NCBI GenBank assembly: GCA_964016985.1
Contig: OZ024830.1
Span: 18,810,387 to 18,874,386, forward strand
Direction of reading: 5' to 3'
Length of the DNA: 64,000 bases
DNA from: Anodontia alba
Taxonomy: Eukaryota > Mollusca > Bivalvia > Lucinida > Lucinidae
Positions 33,514 to 45,365 of this stretch are shown here, in pieces. The translations under genes were made by a program, and so were the position numbers. Below the pieces are notes generated by a model. The model saw nothing but the letters and a program-made list of their open reading frames with translations. It did not search any database and was not told the DNA's origin. Every line of letters starts with the position of its first letter. Within the stretch, counting starts at the first letter, position 1.

Positions 33514-33648
33514 CTGAAAAAGTTTTTCTAGACACGCTGTATTGGCTTTTTTCAAGCCCTCCGAGTTTCGACGCAAAGCGGCTGAGTTTCGCCGTACAAT
33601 ATCGTCGTGATCGCGGTCCCCAGTGGAATGAGAATGTTGATTGCCCAT
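33514..33648 (-). CDS. MEAK7: MEAK7/TLDC1-like, first coding exon
   Basis: The minus strand start codon (33646-33648, context aagATGGGC) opens 45 codons beginning MGNQHSHSTGDRDHDDIVRR and ending CLEKLFQ, with donor CAG|GTATTA in phase 0. Gly2 and Ser6 fit the N-myristoylation consensus MGxxxS/T. Vertebrate MEAK7 also starts MGN and is known to be myristoylated and to act at the lysosome in mTOR signalling. The two RRNS sequences look like basophilic kinase sites (inference). The CLEKLFQ helix corresponds to the first EF-hand-like helix of the family and continues in frame into exon 2 at 17966. Intron 1 is about 15.5 kb. Confidence 0.78.
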
Positions 33649-34005
33649 CTTGTCAAATTTCCATGTTTCCGGAAATAGTCTGTGATAAAATTTATGCGCG
33701 TGCGTGAGAACATACTGAATTCATCCGCATTAACAACTGACTTTTTTCAACATGCATTATGAAAATACTCATTTTATTTATCGAAATCAAACTGAACTCC
33801 ATAAATATAAAGATTGATTTCTATTTTCTTCATGCTAAATGTTTGTTTTTAGAGATTCTGAATAATGAAAGAATTATTTTTTATGCGCATTAGTTTGCCA
33901 AATTATGTGCAGTGGCTCAATGGGGAATAAAAATCTAAATACTATTTTTTCCTGAAAAATTCTCATTCCCGTCCATATTCTGTGACGCTAATACTTCATT
34001 CAACC
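33649..34005. promoter_or_regulatory. Divergent (bidirectional) promoter interval
   Basis: These 357 bp lie between the start codons of two genes transcribed away from each other, so both 5' UTRs and promoters, or upstream exons, must lie here or beyond. I see no clear TATA box at a usable distance. The interval has no recognisable MITE or SINE, unlike almost everything around it, which fits selective retention (inference). Confidence 0.55.
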
Positions 34006-34097
34006 ATGTCGCGATGCGAATGCTCCACTAAAATTATTCCAGCTGTATGTGCTTGGTCGTTGTTGCTAGGAACTGCTGGAATCTTTCACGCTTTCGT
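34006..34097 (+). CDS. ZDHHC5/8-like: ZDHHC5/8-like palmitoyltransferase, first coding exon
   Basis: The start (context caaccATG) opens MSRCECSTKIIPAVCAWSLL, a hydrophobic stretch to about residue 30 (TM1), and ends GCTTTCGT|GTAAGT. The two final bases GT plus the first base T of the exon at 50994 make Val, so phase 2 is matched exactly. The join reads HAFV-CPYLL, equivalent to the family's FAFTCPWL. The family is S-acyltransferases of plasma membrane and Golgi with four TM segments and a DHHC-Cys-rich domain. The resemblance of both exons in order, with matching phase, makes chance unlikely. Exon 1 starts 357 bp from MEAK7 exon 1 on the opposite strand. Confidence 0.85.
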
Positions 34098-34309
34098 GTA
34101 AGTTGTCAAGGCACTTTCTTCTGTAAAGAGTGGGTGGGGAATGCAGCAGCAGACTGAGGTTTGTTGTTATTGGTTAGCTTTAAAACTACCAAGGCATCTA
34201 CATCTTTACATTGAACTGTCATCTTTGACTTTTACTCCTCGTTCGTTTCTATCTTAGCTGCATGTTTGACTGTAATGATGTACAGTAGTGACCAGTTTTG
34301 TAGCATTGA

Positions 34310-34452
34310 CCGAATTACAGTCAAAACGGCCCCAAGTCAAAACGGCCCAAGTCAGAAGGGCCCCTATTTGGTTAAAACGGCCTCATAAATTGGTCAAAAC
34401 GGCCCCACATCCCAAAAATGAAGGTCAAAACGGCCCTAAGTCAAAACGGTTC

Positions 34453-34483
<31 letters not shown>

Positions 34484-36635
34484 GTTGGTGCATAGACAAA
34501 CAGACGGACAACTTAGTGTTTAGAAGTAGGAAATACTTGTAATGGCAAAATTATGTATATACTTGTAAATAACAATGAAACAGGTGAGCATTATGTTATA
34601 TAAGCAATGAAATGTAATAAAATAAATTGTTTTCTTTTGTTATAAAAAACAGTTAATTGCAAATAATTACCATTTGATTATTATTATATACTCATATCAT
34701 ATCATAATCGGATTTTTGATTAACATACAGGGGCAACATCCACATCAGTGGGCCCCCCAATGGCTTATTGCACGCATGGCAAATCTCACACCAGATCTCC
34801 AGGTACGTCTATCATGAGGGTTGAAAGCCGAGAGCTTCCACTCGCTGCAAGCCCTCCCTGTCAGCTGCTTCCATGTCATCTTGGGCCTCCAAGGCCCACG
34901 CTTTCCATCAACCTGTATGTCAAAGGCTGTCTTGACTGCACTACTGGAGCGTTCCACATGTACATACCATCGGAGTCTTCTCTCCTTCAGAAGGAGGTCC
35001 AGATCCTCAATGCCAAGTCGCACAAGTAGCTCATTGGATCTGATGGTGACAATTTCTTGCGGCCTGACATTGCAGATCTGTCTGATCATTGCCCTGTCAT
35101 TTCGCTGCAGACGCTGGGGTTTTGGCTTTGTCAATGTCTAAGTCTCGCTGGCATGGAACATAGCGCTCCGCACACAAGAGCTGTACACACGGCCACGTGT
35201 TTTGAAAGAGAGGTGGTGTGAAGAGAGAACTGGTAGCAGATCCTTGAACTTCTTCCAGGCGGTTTTCACACATGTTGTGGTTGAAAGTTCACAGCCACCT
35301 GCTGCTGAGAGCATGTCTCCTAGGTAGCAAAAGGAAGCTACCACCTCAGGGTTGTCAGGGTCTTTTTTCAAGCGCCTTTGTAATTTCCTGACCAGTACCT
35401 GGTGTCCTTGCCCTTGATTGTGCGACAGTTGCCACCACGGCATCTGGTCTCCTGAATGCAGCAGACATCCACTTTCCTGCGGGATAGTGTTTCCACCACC
35501 TCGCAAACTCTTCCTCTCAGGTTGTTCACACTGAGTGTTCCCACCCTGAATTTCCTCAGTTGCTTGCTTGATTCGCTACAATGGCCTGACCCTGCCTCCC
35601 ACACCTGACAGGAGGCCTAGCCGGAGACGTTACTAACAGAACTTTGCTGTCTGTTGGCATCGCCTAACTGTGTACCTATTCTTCTGCTTTCCATATAAGA
35701 TTTTGGAACAACTGTTTTTACGGGATCGCCTGTCCTAGCTGACATCCCAATTCAGTTCTTTTACGGCATCTGAGCATGCACGCCATTCCCGCACTCGGGC
35801 AGTGTGCTTTGCCGTTGTCCTTATAAAGAAAGGATCGTCCACCAAACCACAATAGTTAGACACACCAAGCCATTGGTCTGTAAATGACTGCTGCCTAGCT
35901 CTGCCACTCAGGTTGTGGCAGCCTAGTAACCCTGAAGGTGGGGAGGCAACTGTGATAGAGGGCAGCCTCACATTCCCACACTCATGTTGAGTGTCACAGC
36001 TGGATACAGTTTTATGTCATACCCAGGACTATACTATAACAATAATCACAGAAGTGTGAAACAAGACCAAATTGAAGATGTTTTCAAACTTCCTTGTTAT
36101 TACCAAGCTTTCTTTGCTTTTTAACTCGAAATAGCCATTATCTACATTTTTAACTAGTGACATTTGCTTAGCCATCATATGTCATAATCAAGTCTGGATA
36201 CTGGAATACTCGCATACTGCAACTCTATTGTGTTAAACAAAAATGGAATCTTGTTATCTATATTACTTGTATTATTTATTTTACTGCAATTTGAATAGTG
36301 AATAATAAAATGTGAATTGTCTATTTGTTTTATTTGCCTTAACAGCTATTATGAATCAATCCGCGTCAGAAAGGATCAGCGCCCAAAAATGATCCCATTT
36401 TCGACTATTTTCCCTACAAAAAAAGTTAATATAGACAAGATATATTCAGTTGAAATTGATTAGCGCTGAAAAATGCATTTACATACATTATTCTTTACTT
36501 AAATCCTAAGTCGAATTTGGGGCCATTTTTGGGGCCGTTTTTTGGGGGCCGTTTTGACCAATCTGCAACTGCAGTTGGGGCCGTTTTGACCAATTTGGGG
36601 CCGTTTTGACTTGGGGCCGTTTTGACCTGATACCT
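34310..36635. mobile_element. MULE-like TIR element with 'gtcaaaacggccc' arrays
   Basis: The left end has five copies of 'tcaaaacggcc(cc)' between 34319 and 34448. The right end has matching 'ggggccgttttgacc' copies between 36535 and 36628, in inverse orientation. 'attgacc' lies just outside both ends, a possible target duplication. The same architecture with a different motif is at 48706-49583. No transposase is visible; the interior is mostly an inserted RTE LINE and poly-T (34448-34482). Confidence 0.65.
34735..36010 (-). pseudogene. RTE-type LINE, internally deleted copy
   Basis: Minus strand. The upstream part (about 35604-36000) is untranslated leader. At 35560-35370 is the start of an apurinic-type endonuclease domain (FRVGTLSVNNLRGRVCEVVE, then VDVCCIQETR). 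The reading then jumps, near 35390, to a post-RT region (VASFCYLGDMLSAAGGCELS), followed by RLRWYVHVE and GKRGPWRPKMTWKQLT at the C-terminus. The rest of the endonuclease and the whole RT domain are missing, and the remaining frame is split. The post-RT block continues the family also seen at 62106-63158. Confidence 0.85.
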
Positions 36636-37129
36636 ATTGACCACTGTAAAAAAAAAAAAAAAAAAAATGTATCTGCAACTAAATTGTTCCCTTAAGCGAC
36701 AGTGGTTAGAAGTCCCAAATTTGGGTTTAAATCCTACTGGTGGTGGAATTCAGCTGACTGTACAATGCTGCACTGCACAGAGCTTTTCATCATCAGCCTT
36801 CCGTCATCTTGATACAAACCTGATAAAAAATGTTAATTGAAAGAGAAGTAATACCAAATCATTATGTAAGCAATGTTTGCACAAAACATAAGAGTGGTTT
36901 CTTAAGACATAACCTTTTGTCATGCCCCCAGGATTTTAAGCAAAGAGCATACAAGGATTGGGTTGGTGCGACCTCGGTCCCAATAATACCCGGACTTGTC
37001 ACTAATGGAACTACCAAGTCCCGCTTCATATACTCATAATTTTCCTTTCTTTCTTCCATTTCGCCTTAACCCCAGAAGGGGACACAGACGGTGTACATTA
37101 TATACACTCCAGGTTTGCAGGATGAAAGC

Positions 37130-37376
37130 CTACACAGTAATCATGTAAATTACGGTAGGGGTCTTTAACCTGCACAGGGGATGACTCTCCCTGCACAGGG
37201 GGCCTCCAGTTAACGTCCCAATCCGAAGGATGGTGCACTTATTGACATTCATCCCTGCAAATGATGCCAATGGAGCCTGTTCAGACATCAAAATTCTATC
37301 GCTGCTGCCGGGGATCGAACCGGGGGCCTCTAGCATCAGAGACAAGTGCACTAACCACTGAGCTACCACGCTCCCG
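37130..37376 (-). repeat. tRNA-derived SINE, 'family 2'
   Basis: The minus strand starts 'gggagcgtggtagctcagtg', an A box, and has the B-box 'ccggttcgatccccggc'. The body carries 'gcaccatccttcggattggg' and the 3' end 'gtcccctgtgcag'. The head could fold as a tRNA, but it is followed directly by SINE body sequence, so I do not call a tRNA gene. Confidence 0.75.
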
Positions 37377-37530
37377 TATTTTTCTCTGGGACTCACAAAT
37401 TTTGTATCTACGAGTCCCAGAACTGACAAAATGCAGTAAAAACTGCTCTAAAATATGTTACAGACTCATGATTTTGTCATGGGACTCAATGAATTTCAAT
37501 TATGTGAGTCCTTGGGACTCAACAGAACCA
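37376..37530. repeat. 'gggactc' repeat flanking the SINE
   Basis: 'ctctgggactcacaaatttt', 'catgggactcaatgaatttc' and 'ccttgggactcaaca' recur. Similar 'ggggactcagaatcctgcgt' occurs at 39147. Confidence 0.35.
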
Positions 37531-37799
37531 AATTGTAAATAAATCTCTGTAAATGTGCCGAAAATAGCTAAAAAGGGTACCTAGGTTTCTTATTGATGTT
37601 TTCAAAAAATCTTTGATTTTCCTTAAATATAGTGCTGCAGTCTTAAAGGTAATATGTTGACTCTTGCTTTTTGAAGACACATCTCAGATATTTGGAGAAA
37701 TAAATGAAATATGAGTATTTAAACTTCATCATACAAAGTTCTGAAATCTCAGCTACGACAACATATTTCCAATAAATACAATACCTGTACCATAGTTAC

Positions 37800-38370
37800 T
37801 AGTCCCGTGTATATTGGGTCCAAGGTGTGACCAATCCTGGAGTATGCCAGCCCTGTTTGGGACCTACATGGACTAGTTATCCAGGAAGAATTAGAAAAAG
37901 GTTCAGAATCCTGCAGCTAGGAAATGTGACTGGTAACTACAACTTTGAAACTGGAAGTATGATTAGTATTCTTGAACAGTTAGGGTGGGAGTCTCTTCAC
38001 AAGAGACGCAAAGATAGTAAACTCATATTGGTATTCAAAGGTCTGAAAGGTAGAGCTAGTATACCTTGGGATGACCTTCAAATCCCAAATAGGCGCAGTA
38101 GGTAGCAGCATCCAATGGCATTTCAAGTGCCATATGCTAGAACTGACATTTACAAGTACATTTTTTTCTCAGACACCATTAGGGATTGGAATGCACTCCC
38201 TGCATCTATAATATCCTCTGCTGAAAGTTCTGAGGACCCTGTCACTAGATTCACATCACTTAAATGAGATCTAGAGACTAATCTTTGCAATCAGTGGCCC
38301 TGGTGAATGAATGTCTATTGATGTGTCACCAGTTAAATATTCTGATTCTGATTGATCATCTTTGTTACAG
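37800..38370 (+). pseudogene. CR1/jockey-type LINE, 3' fragment
   Basis: Two blocks match the far C-terminus of non-LTR reverse transcriptase proteins: VTGNYNFETGSMISILEQLG with WESLHKRRKDSKLILVFKGL, then FFSDTIRDWNALPASIISSA. They are in different frames (37827-38105 and about 38115-38268). The 3' end runs into 'attctgattctgatt', the short tandem typical of CR1-like 3' ends. Everything upstream is missing. Confidence 0.75.
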
Positions 38371-38519
38371 TTATCGCGGCTTACAACAACATTCGATATA
38401 ACGGAAACTTCTGTTTCCGACAGGAATTCCTTCAGAAAAAATGTTTTACAATATAATCTTACCACTTTAGAACAGAATTTACACTTTCCGACACCGACAG
38501 TAAATTCCAGCAACAAAAA

Positions 38520-38770
38520 CCCTTTTTATGCCTCCGCATCAGATGATGCTGTGGGCATATAATTTTTAGGTTTTACGTACGTGCCCACGATTGTACGCCC
38601 TTCTGTATGAATGTGTGTATGTATGAACATGCATACGTACATACATGATCCTGTTAGACTCCGGTTCAGGCATTTGTACCAGGTAGAATTTTGCCGTTTT
38701 ATAGTCGGATACCCCACAGCGGGGGCATCCGTGTACTGTGGACACATTTCACATTGCGTATATATTATAT
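38520..38770. repeat. Fragment of a dispersed element
   Basis: 'tatgcctccgcatcagatga' and 'gcgggggcatccgtgtactg' resemble the two ends of a common mollusc repeat, which is a judgement from memory. 'atgaatgtgtgtatgtatga' is a simple-repeat-like middle. Confidence 0.3.
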
Positions 38771-38779
38771 TCAATAAAC

Positions 38780-39900
38780 TAATACAGAATTACATCAGAC
38801 CATTGTTTATAAATACTAATTTGCGACTTGACGAAAAATGTCAGACTCGTTGTCGGAAACAGTTAAGATAATCAGGGAGACTAATTGTGCACTCGAGGTA
38901 ATTATCTGTAATGCACCGTTTGATCTGTAAATTTTTCGCCACTTTAACTGATTGACAGATGATCACTGTCTTAATGGCTGTAATTATCTCACTTGAGACT
39001 TATAAACCCTTTTCACAATCGTAATTTCCGATAATAGTCGAGCGGAAAATTTCCGGAAATGTATCAAGATCGAGACTGGCGGTGTATTGACAATGCGGAA
39101 ATAAAAGACACTCGCTACAACCTGTGATAAATTCAGGGTTCTTGGGGACTCAGAATCCTGCGTCCCTGGACGCATAAATTCGGGTCCAGATTCCTAAAAA
39201 TCCCAAAGCCAAGTCCGCCGGACATGTTTTTCCCCCGTGGGACAACAACTAACTATGATTGGATTATTTGACTGATGTCTGCAACATGTTATTCTTACCA
39301 TCAGTAGCATCTTAAAAGAATAATCCACCGCATGCTTTTCACACCTGTGACAGTACCTTTATCTACTTGCTAAGCAAGCGGTAGTTAAACAGGTGTTGGC
39401 AGTTAACGCATCAGCGATCGTAAACTGGTCGAGCAATTAAAGCATGCGACTGACACCGTTATGCACACCTTCCCTCATTGTGTATTGCCTCTACCGGCTG
39501 ACTGATTCATCGAGATGCACACGTGGGTATCATGTTTTTTATCCTCCGATGCTGGCAGTTTTTTTTTTTTTTTTTGCTTTTTTGCTGTTAATTGATCATT
39601 TTTTCCGATTTTAAAATTTTCGGATGTCAATTTTTTGTCACTGACTTTAGATCTAGACGCACGTTCACCATTTTCTGCAGAAAGTCAACAAGCACCCAAG
39701 CAAAATACTACCTTATCGGTTTGCGAGATATGCGCATCAAAACGGTTATTCCTGCTGGACACTAAGATAGTTTCCAAGTACCACCGAATGTATCACATAA
39801 ACCCTGTGTAGAGTCTCATCTTATGGGATGCTCAGATGCATACCAGATGACGATACACTGAACTGTTCGTGTTTCTATTATAAGTTGAATTTTTCTATAG
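38780..39900. other. Intron 1 of the ZDHHC gene, no element recognised
   Basis: Contains a poly-T run (39559-39576) and AT-rich DNA. No splice-bounded conserved peptide is visible. Confidence 0.35.
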
Positions 39901-39904
39901 CTCT

Positions 39905-40090
39905 CGCATGAAAAAATGGCACATACTCATAATGGTAGTGCGTGCTCGTAATGGTAACGTCAGATGACAGTGTGATGGGGAAACCGTTTTGGAGAAAAAC
40001 AAACTATTACCATGTTGGATTGTAGAGTGTTTTCTTGTCGGAAATGCATATAAAACAGACACATATTAAAAACAGAACTAAATTACATGC
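39905..40090 (+). repeat. Dispersed repeat 'ccgcatgaagaaac', copy 3 of 3
   Basis: Keeps 'gctcgtaatggtaacgtca', 'ttggagaaaaacaaac' and 'cggaaatgcatataaaac' in the same order as 29150-29260. Confidence 0.6.
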
Positions 40091-40779
40091 ACATGTACCA
40101 AGACTGTTTCCGCGAATCAAAGCAGTAGATCGAAATGTCAGCAAGTAAAAAAACAAGTCCCGGATATTATTTCATAGGTATATTGATCACAGCACATGTG
40201 AACATTGAAATGACGTTTTGCGGGAAGCTCAGCAGAGGTGGTCATGATCAGAGTGTGCGGTTATATTTCATTTACAAATTTGCGATAGCATATAAGAAAG
40301 CTTAAATCAGTTTTGATTAAAATATGTTTCCTTTAAAATCCATAACATTCAAGATCAGTTCATACAGACAGCAACAATCTTCTTAGGGTTGGGGTACTGA
40401 ATTTAACTGAAAAGCAATGTAGAGGAAAGTCATTAGGAAGAAAAGAAACTGCTTATTACACGGAAATTTCCACTAATCATCTATTGTGTACTTAGTAACG
40501 GTCTGATAATCCGTCGTTGTTATCTGTGATACACCGCAAGCCTTGTTCTGGATTAATGAGATTATGCGTGGATTAGCGAGAGCGGTACAACTCGCGATTG
40601 TGAAACTGGCCTATTGACCTTATTTTAGTACCTTAATTGGATGAGAAGTGAGAACCTTGAGCAGAGCTGTCAAAAATGTGTATAAAAAACAATGCGACCA
40701 GGGGGATTGTTATCAAAGTTCCTTTGTGTTCTTGATGTATGTCACCAAGTAAAGGTATATGATACACTTGTACTGCCTT

Positions 40780-40870
40780 GCCAGCTTTTATAGTGACGTG
40801 GTGAAGTGTAGGACTTGGAGTCCAGTGAACCGGGTTCGATTCCTGGTCGGGAAAAAATGTTATTTCCATT
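40780..40870 (+). repeat. tRNA-like fragment
   Basis: 'gacgtggtgaagtgtaggac' and 'ccgggttcgattcctggtcg' resemble A and B boxes. A second motif 'ttttcacctgttac' is duplicated on either side of 'tggtgcccaacgcggg'. It may be a SINE head or primer-site-like sequence of a retroelement, and not a functional tRNA. Confidence 0.4.
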
Positions 40871-40938
40871 TTTTTCACCTGTTACGTTTGGTGCCCAACG
40901 CGGGTTTTTCACCTGTTACACTTAAAATAACCCTTACA

Positions 40939-41120
40939 ATGTCACTACAACCACCAGCTAAGCATCGATGAGCCCAGTTCTCCATTGCTGAGAAGAAAGA
41001 GATTGTGACCTACAAGAATGACCATCCTAAAGCAGCCCAAGATGAGATAGCAGCGCATTTGGCCTTACAGTGGGGCAAACAAGATCAGCAGATCAACCGT
41101 CAGGGACATTCTGTAATTTA
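40939..41120 (+). pseudogene. pogo/Tigger-type CENP-B N-terminal domain fragment
   Basis: From ATG at 40939 the frame reads MSLQPPAKHR, a TGA stop, then AQFSIAEKKEIVTYKNDHPK and DEIAAHLALQWGK. This is the pattern of the first helix-turn-helix of CENP-B-type pogo transposases. The fragment ends abruptly after about 55 residues. No DDE domain follows. Confidence 0.55.
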
Positions 41121-41447
41121 ATGCAGAAACAAAGGATATAAATCATCAGGAAAAACTTGTTTATGCATTAAGTGCATTCTTTCTTTGTGAGGCCCAACTT
41201 GCCTGGTGGTCAAGATGCAGAGTTTATTTACATGTATAACAGCAGATTCAGTTTAACGTCATGAAGCACTGGGGACAAACACCATCGTTGTAAAGAGGAC
41301 TGACTGTACCTCTAACCTGATAGGGAAAAATGTATTCCCGCAACAATGTATACATGTAGAATCACCAAAAAGCACAGAAAGACCAGAAAGCAATGTATCT
41401 AGATTGTGTATTTTTGCATGTAAATGTTGTTAAAACAATATTTTTAT

Positions 41448-44400
41448 CGCACCTGCTTGTAGCAGGGTGCGATATAGGCGTCCGATTTTCTGTCCGTCTG
41501 TCCGTCTGTCAACATTTATGTCGACGTTCGACATTTATGTCAAAGTTAGTATTCTAATCAACTACAAGACTAAACAACCATCAAACAAAATCAAAAGGAA
41601 AAACTTGTTAACACTAGAGGTCACAGTTTTGACCCAATCTTGATGACACTTGCTCAGAATGTTTGCCTCTATGAAATCTAGGCCAAGTTTGATACTGGGT
41701 TACTTGGGGTCAAAAACTAGGTCACCAGGTCAAATCAAAGGAAAAACTTGTTAACACTCTAGAGGTCATAGTTTTGACCCAATCTTGATGAAACATGCTC
41801 AAAATGTTTGCCTCTATTAAATCTAGGTCAAGTTTGAAACTGGGTCACTTGGGGTCAAAAACTAGGTCACAGGGCCATATCAGCAGAAAACCTTGTTAAC
41901 ACTCTAGCAGTCACATTTTTGAAGCAATCATCATGAATCTTGCTCAAAATGTTTGTCTTGATGAGTTCTAGGTCAAGTTCGAAACTGGGTCACTTGGGGT
42001 CAAAAACTAGGTCACTGGGCCAAATCAGCAGAAAACCTTGTTAACACTAGCGGTCACATTTTTGAAGCAATCATCATGAGTCTTGCTCAAAATGTTTGTC
42101 TTGATGATTTCTAGGTCAAGTTCGAAACTGGGTCACTTGGAGTCAAAAACTAGGTCACCGTGCCAAATCAGCAGAAAACCTTGTTAACACTCTAGCGGTC
42201 ACATTTTTCAAGCAATCATCATGAATCTTGCTCAAAATGTTTGTCTTGATGATTTCTAGGTCAGGTTTGAAACTGGGTCACATGGGGTCAAAAACTAGGC
42301 CACCAGGCCAAACCAGCAGAAAAGGTTGTTAACACTAACGGTCAAATTTTTCAAGCAATCATTATGAATCTTGCTCAAAATCTTTGTCTTGATGAGTTCT
42401 AGGACATGTTTGAAACTGGGTCACGTGGGGTCAAAAACTAGGTCACCAGCCCAAATCAGCAGAAAACCTTGTTAACACTCTAGCGGTCAAATTTTTTAAG
42501 CAATCATCATGAATCTTGCTCAAAATGTTTGTCTTGATGATTTCTAGGTCAAGTTCGAAACCGGGTCACGTGGAGTCAAAAACTAGGTCATATGGCCAAA
42601 TTAGTGGAAAATCTTAATATCACTCTAGCAGTCACATTTTTGAAGCAATTATCATGACTCTTGCTCAAAGTGTTTGTCTTTATGATTTTTAGGTCAAGTT
42701 CGAAACTGGGTCAGTTGGGATCAAAAACTAGGTCACCAGGCCAAACCAGCAGAAAACTTGTTAACACTCTAGTGGTCACATTTTTCAAGCAGTCATCATG
42801 AATCTTGCTCAACATGTTTGTCTTGGTGATTTCTAGGTCAAGTTTGAAACTGGGTCACTTGGGGTCAAAAACTAGGCCACCCCGGCCAAATCAGCAGAAA
42901 ACCTTGTTAACACAGTAACGGTCACATTTTTGAAGCAATCATCATGAATCTTGCTCAAAATGTTTGTCTTGATGATTTATAGGTCAAGTTGGGAACTTGG
43001 TCACATGGGGTCAAAAACTAGGTCACCAGGCCAAATCAGCAGAAAACTATTTACACTCCAGAGGTCACATTTTTGAAATAATCATCATAAATATTGCTCA
43101 AAATGTTTGTCTTGATGATTTCTAAGTCTAGTTTAAAACTGGGTCACTTGATATCAGAAACCAGGTCACCTGGCCGAATCAAAGGAAAACCGTGTTGATG
43201 CCCTAGAGGTCACATTTTTGAAGTGATCAGAGTTCTCATTAACTCCAGATTTGGAGTAAGTTACTCCAACTTTTCATTTCTGACTCCAACTTTTTGGAAA
43301 GTCTCAATAGAAAAGTATGGTAAAACTCCAACTTTTTCTGGAAGTGATCATCATGAATCTTGCTCAAAATGTTTGTCTTGATGATTTCAAGGTGATGTAT
43401 AGTTTTCTGTCCAGTGACTCTTACGTTTTTCCATTTAGGTCAGTTTCTCAGTAATTATTGGTCCTACAGAGTGATATTTGGTACTTGTGAAGTGTTTGTG
43501 TTTAGGTCAGTTTCTCAGTAACTATTGCTCCTAGTGATACTTAGTACATGCATACATCTTAGCCAGGGCTCTGGAAATTTTGAAATCTGAATCGGTCCAG
43601 CCGATGACGATGACGTCATCAATGAGCCCATTTCCAAAAAAAAAAAAAATATGTATATATCACCTGTCACGAAAACTAATGACAATTGGCAGTCCTATAA
43701 CTCCTTTTAAATAATACACCTCAACCCCGTTATATGACGGAAGTCCGGGTATAACGAGCATGTTCAAAGCTTGCGTCATGAATAAATACAGTCAGGTATG
43801 TAAAAAGAAAGAAAAAAAAACGAAAAAAAAAACAAAACGGTTTTGTTGTTAATTCCACCTCCACAGGGTTTTCCTAAACTATTTATAAACAACTGATTCC
43901 CGTCTTGTATAAGCGCGAAGACGGCGGGAAACAGGAGAGACGGAACGAAACGACTTTCATGGACCTAATTAGGTCTAATAAAAAAGGCCTGCGCCACGGG
44001 CGGTTTTGCAGTTTTCAATGTTTCAAGATTTGACCAGACTGCTTAAATTTTAAGCACTGACCAATCTTGTCTAGCGCAAGTGATGCATTACTTATTTTTA
44101 CCGTGAACTCTACCTTGAATTATACTCGTGTGTTACGGCAATCTACAAAAAAAAAAAAAAAGAAAGAATCAATCAATTATACCCAGATCAGACGCCGTTG
44201 TATGCGACATCTGATCAGGACGTACACGGTTTGGGAATTAATTTATCAGATCTGGGACCGACAAACCTGTTGATCAAAACAAAAAAGAAGAGGAAGAAAA
44301 CGGGTGCGGTCAAGCGGTGCATTCTTTATTACTCTCAGTAAAGCGACCTTTGATCTTTTTGACACGCCGACTGCACCTGGATGTTTTGCAGTCTCAGTGT

Positions 44401-45056
44401 ATTCACACGTGTCACACAAACGGATTAATTATCAGACTACCGTTACTGATGATTCGTGTTAATCGCTTGTTTACCGCTCAAAGGTCAGTGAAGTGTTGAT
44501 TTTTTGACAATGTTTGGATAATGACGTAATTAATTTGTGCTGCGGTAGGTTGCCGTTATTCAGCTGTCTCTCCAATATACATGTCAAATGACCGTTTAGA
44601 GCCTTTTAACTACCATAATATTGCATTTAAAAAGTGCGCGGAAGCTGTCAGTTTGGGAAAACTTGACCGTTTGTGATTTTTTTAGACATCATTGATTCGT
44701 GAAAATTGGTTTGTTGGGGAAAAATAGGGTTCAAGACACATACCTGTTGGACCGATTTATTAACGTTTTGGGGTGTTTGAAATCGGTCCAGAATTCTTAA
44801 TATCGGTCCAGACCGGCTATTTTTCCGGTTTTCCTGAGCCCTGATCTTAGCATGACCTCTTGAGTGCAGTCATCCATATTTGACCTTGACCTTTATTTCA
44901 CAGTCCATTAGACATGCTACATTGTCTTACTTGTTGATATAATCATTTTGAACTTTGATCAGAATGTTTGCCTTGATCTGTTCTAGATCAGGCTCTCAAA
45001 GTGCTATGTTGCTCAGGTGAGCGTTACAGGGCCATCATGGCCCTCTTGTTAAAGAA
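41448..45056 (+). mobile_element. Tandem-repeat element, copy 1 ('...ggccatcatggccctc' end)
   Basis: Starts near 'atcgcacctgcttgtagcag' and 'ctgtccgtctgtccgtctgt', then has about twelve copies of a ~150-bp unit ('gaaactgggtcacttggggt', 'gcagaaaaccttgttaacac', 'catcatgaatcttgctcaaa') to 43430. It ends 'gcgttacagggccatcatgg' then 'ccctcttgtt'. The architecture recalls bivalve pearl-type non-autonomous elements (inference). A hAT element is inserted at 43564-44843. Confidence 0.8.
43564..44843. mobile_element. hAT non-autonomous element with exact 8-bp TSD
   Basis: Termini CAGGGCTC and GAGCCCTG are perfect inverses. 'atcttagc' flanks at 43556-43563 and 44844-44851. The ends carry 'atcggtccag' motifs on both sides. 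Length is 1280 bp with no transposase frame. An 8-bp duplication with CAGGG ends is the hAT superfamily signature. Confidence 0.9.
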
Positions 45057-45084
45057 TGTCTCAATGCATGTGCAGTTTTGTACC

Positions 45085-45365
45085 GGTCACACGAATCACC
45101 GAAATACCGGAATACTACCGAAATACCGGAATACCCGTGAAAAATATAGGTATACCTGTGAAAGACACTTATTAAAGATACCAATATTGGCTTTAATTAA
45201 TCAATTAAGTAATATTATGTCACCCTAATGGAAAAGGGATAATATTTAAACCTCAAATAATTTGCAAATTGTCTTTGAAGTGTTTTTTTTTTTTTTTTAT
45301 TTGAAACATATTGCGCTAAATCAGAGCCGGAATACGACCGGAATACCCGCGAAAAACGTACATAC
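45085..45365. repeat. Inverted ~280-bp repeat, left copy
   Basis: Begins 'gtcacacgaatcaccgaaat' and 'accggaatactaccgaaata', with 'ccaatattggctttaattaa' inside. It is the inverse of 50345-50640, and a partial copy lies at 29525-29665. Confidence 0.85.

Noticed and set aside
37296..37376. Functional tRNA gene on the minus strand
   Set aside because: The tRNA-like part is the head of a SINE that continues without a terminator.
40860..40910. LTR retrotransposon primer-binding site ('tggtgcccaacgcggg')
   Set aside because: No LTR pair, polypurine tract or gag-pol frame was found nearby; the motif alone is not enough.
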